Position numbers and translations under genes: made by a program. A stretch of DNA of 6,345 nucleotides from Acidobacteriaceae bacterium (lineage in GTDB: Bacteria; Acidobacteriota; Terriglobia; Terriglobales; Acidobacteriaceae): positions 1-6,345 of the forward strand of contig PMMJ01000378.1 of NCBI GenBank assembly GCA_003162255.1. Direction: 5' to 3'. The first letter of the stretch is position 1. Every line of letters starts with the position of its first letter. The notes beneath the pieces were generated by a model. That model saw nothing but the letters and a program-made list of their open reading frames with translations. It made no database searches and was not told the DNA's origin. Shown here piece after piece: positions 5,657-6,345 of this stretch.

Positions 5657-6345
5657 ATGGATTCTGGATTGAAAGCGCAGCAGGAATTGGCAAAAATCGA
5701 AGAGCAGATCACGCGGTTGCAGGCGCTGGAGGGGCAGAACGCCGAAACCTTCCGCCAGGTGCAGCAATTGAGTGCGCGCGTGGACGATCTGCGCCGCGAA
5801 ATTTCTTCCGGCCTGAACGCATGGGAGCATACGGAACTGGCGCGTCATCCGCAGCGTCCTTACACGCTGGATTATGTGGAGCGCATTTTCACCGACTGGA
5901 GCGAGATTCATGGCGACCGCGGCTTCCGCGACGACCCGGCGATCGTTTGCGGGATGGCGCGCTTTCACGGCCAGGAAGTCGTCATTGTCGGGCAGCAGAA
6001 AGCACGCGACGCGAAACAGCGCGTGTATCGAAACTTCGGCATGTCGCATCCGGAGGGATATAGAAAAGCGCTGCGGGTGATGAAGATTGCCGAGAAATTC
6101 AAGCGTCCGGTTCTTACCTTCGTAGACACCGACGGCGCCTATCCCGGACTGCACGCCGAAGAGCGCGGCCAGGGAGAAGCCATCGCCCGCAACCTGCTGG
6201 AAATGGCGCGGCTTGAAGTGCCGATCATTGCGACCGTGATTGGCGTCGGAGGCAGCGGCGGAGCGCTGGCGATTGCCGTGGCCGACCGCGTGTTGATGCT
6301 GGAGAACTCAGTTTACTCTGTAATTTCGCCGGAGGGCTGCGCGTC
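5657..6345 (+). CDS. accA: Acetyl-CoA carboxylase carboxyltransferase subunit alpha (3' end outside window)
   Basis: This is the N-terminal 229 residues of a family of about 320. AccA and AccD together form the carboxyltransferase that moves CO2 from biotin on AccB to acetyl-CoA, giving malonyl-CoA for fatty-acid synthesis in the cytoplasm. A helical N-terminus (about 5-58) is followed by LARHPQRPYTLDYV (61-74), nearly identical to E. coli; then HGDRGFRDDPAIV, NFGMSHPEGYRKALRVMK, DGAYPG, AEERGQGEAIARNLLEM, GGSGGALAIAVAD (GGSGG at 198-202, the oxyanion-hole region of the crotonase-like fold) and VYSVISPEGCA at the edge. ATG 5657 is chosen because LARHP then starts at residue 61, against 66 in E. 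coli; a weak GGGAA lies nine bases upstream. Upstream in-frame ATGs at 5603 and 5501 are alternatives. Several usually conserved residues differ: Q113 for His, A116 for Gly, D159 for Pro and V197 for Glu. The zinc ribbon of the complex is on AccD, so none is expected here. The position after dnaE matches E. coli. Confidence 0.96.
   Translation, partial: MDSGLKAQQELAKIEEQITRLQALEGQNAETFRQVQQLSARVDDLRREISSGLNAWEHTELARHPQRPYTLDYVERIFTDWSEIHGDRGFRDDPAIVCGMARFHGQEVVIVGQQKARDAKQRVYRNFGMSHPEGYRKALRVMKIAEKFKRPVLTFVDTDGAYPGLHAEERGQGEAIARNLLEMARLEVPIIATVIGVGGSGGALAIAVADRVLMLENSVYSVISPEGCA

Noticed and set aside
4946..6154. Long minus-strand open frame (about 402 codons) across the end of dnaE, the gap and accA
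   Set aside because: It is antisense to two clearly identified conserved genes, has a His/Arg/Leu-heavy composition typical of a shadow frame in GC-rich DNA, and shows no recognisable domain.
1..6345. A novel defence, mobile or biosynthetic system in the window
   Set aside because: All sizeable + strand genes are accounted for by housekeeping functions or one small exported protein; no transposase, integrase, toxin-antitoxin pair, CRISPR repeats or attachment-site duplications are visible.

Overview
This is a GC-rich stretch of bacterial chromosome with every gene on the + strand. It reads as an ordinary housekeeping locus and probably comes from an acidobacterium (Terriglobia/Koribacter-like). 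That assignment is an inference from three things: the style of the AccA protein; a short secreted Gly/His/Ser-rich protein ending in a small domain that I associate with Acidobacteriota; and two kinds of short intergenic repeat (GCTAA-type heptamers and CGGGCG/CGCCCG palindromes). No single marker proves it.

Layout. Bases 1-1040 hold the 3' part of a gene running in from the left edge. It probably encodes a CCA-adding tRNA nucleotidyltransferase/poly(A) polymerase-type protein, ending in ten consecutive prolines and a long Lys/Ala/Pro-rich tail. Bases 1041-1140 are intergenic and contain a small palindrome followed by a perfect TATAAT. Bases 1141-1797 encode a small exported protein of unknown function whose promoter spacing suggests a leaderless mRNA. 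Bases 1798-1909 are intergenic, with a candidate promoter and a 7-bp tandem repeat directly upstream of dnaE. Bases 1910-5398 encode the replicative DNA polymerase III alpha subunit, complete and with an apparently intact PHP metal site. Bases 5399-5656 are mostly non-coding and carry two hairpin-forming palindromes. From about 5657 to the right edge is the N-terminal two-thirds of accA, the acetyl-CoA carboxylase carboxyltransferase alpha subunit, which has no stop codon inside the window.

The dnaE-accA order is the same as in Escherichia coli (rnhB-dnaE-accA), so this is a conserved neighbourhood joining chromosome replication with the first step of fatty-acid synthesis. The two upstream genes (tRNA 3'-end maturation, exported protein) have no obvious functional link to it. 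I see no mobile element, CRISPR array, tRNA, rRNA or defence system. The points worth a second look are the unusual residues in AccA, the polyproline/basic tail, the leaderless-type start, the heptamer repeat in the dnaE leader and the palindromic element after dnaE.
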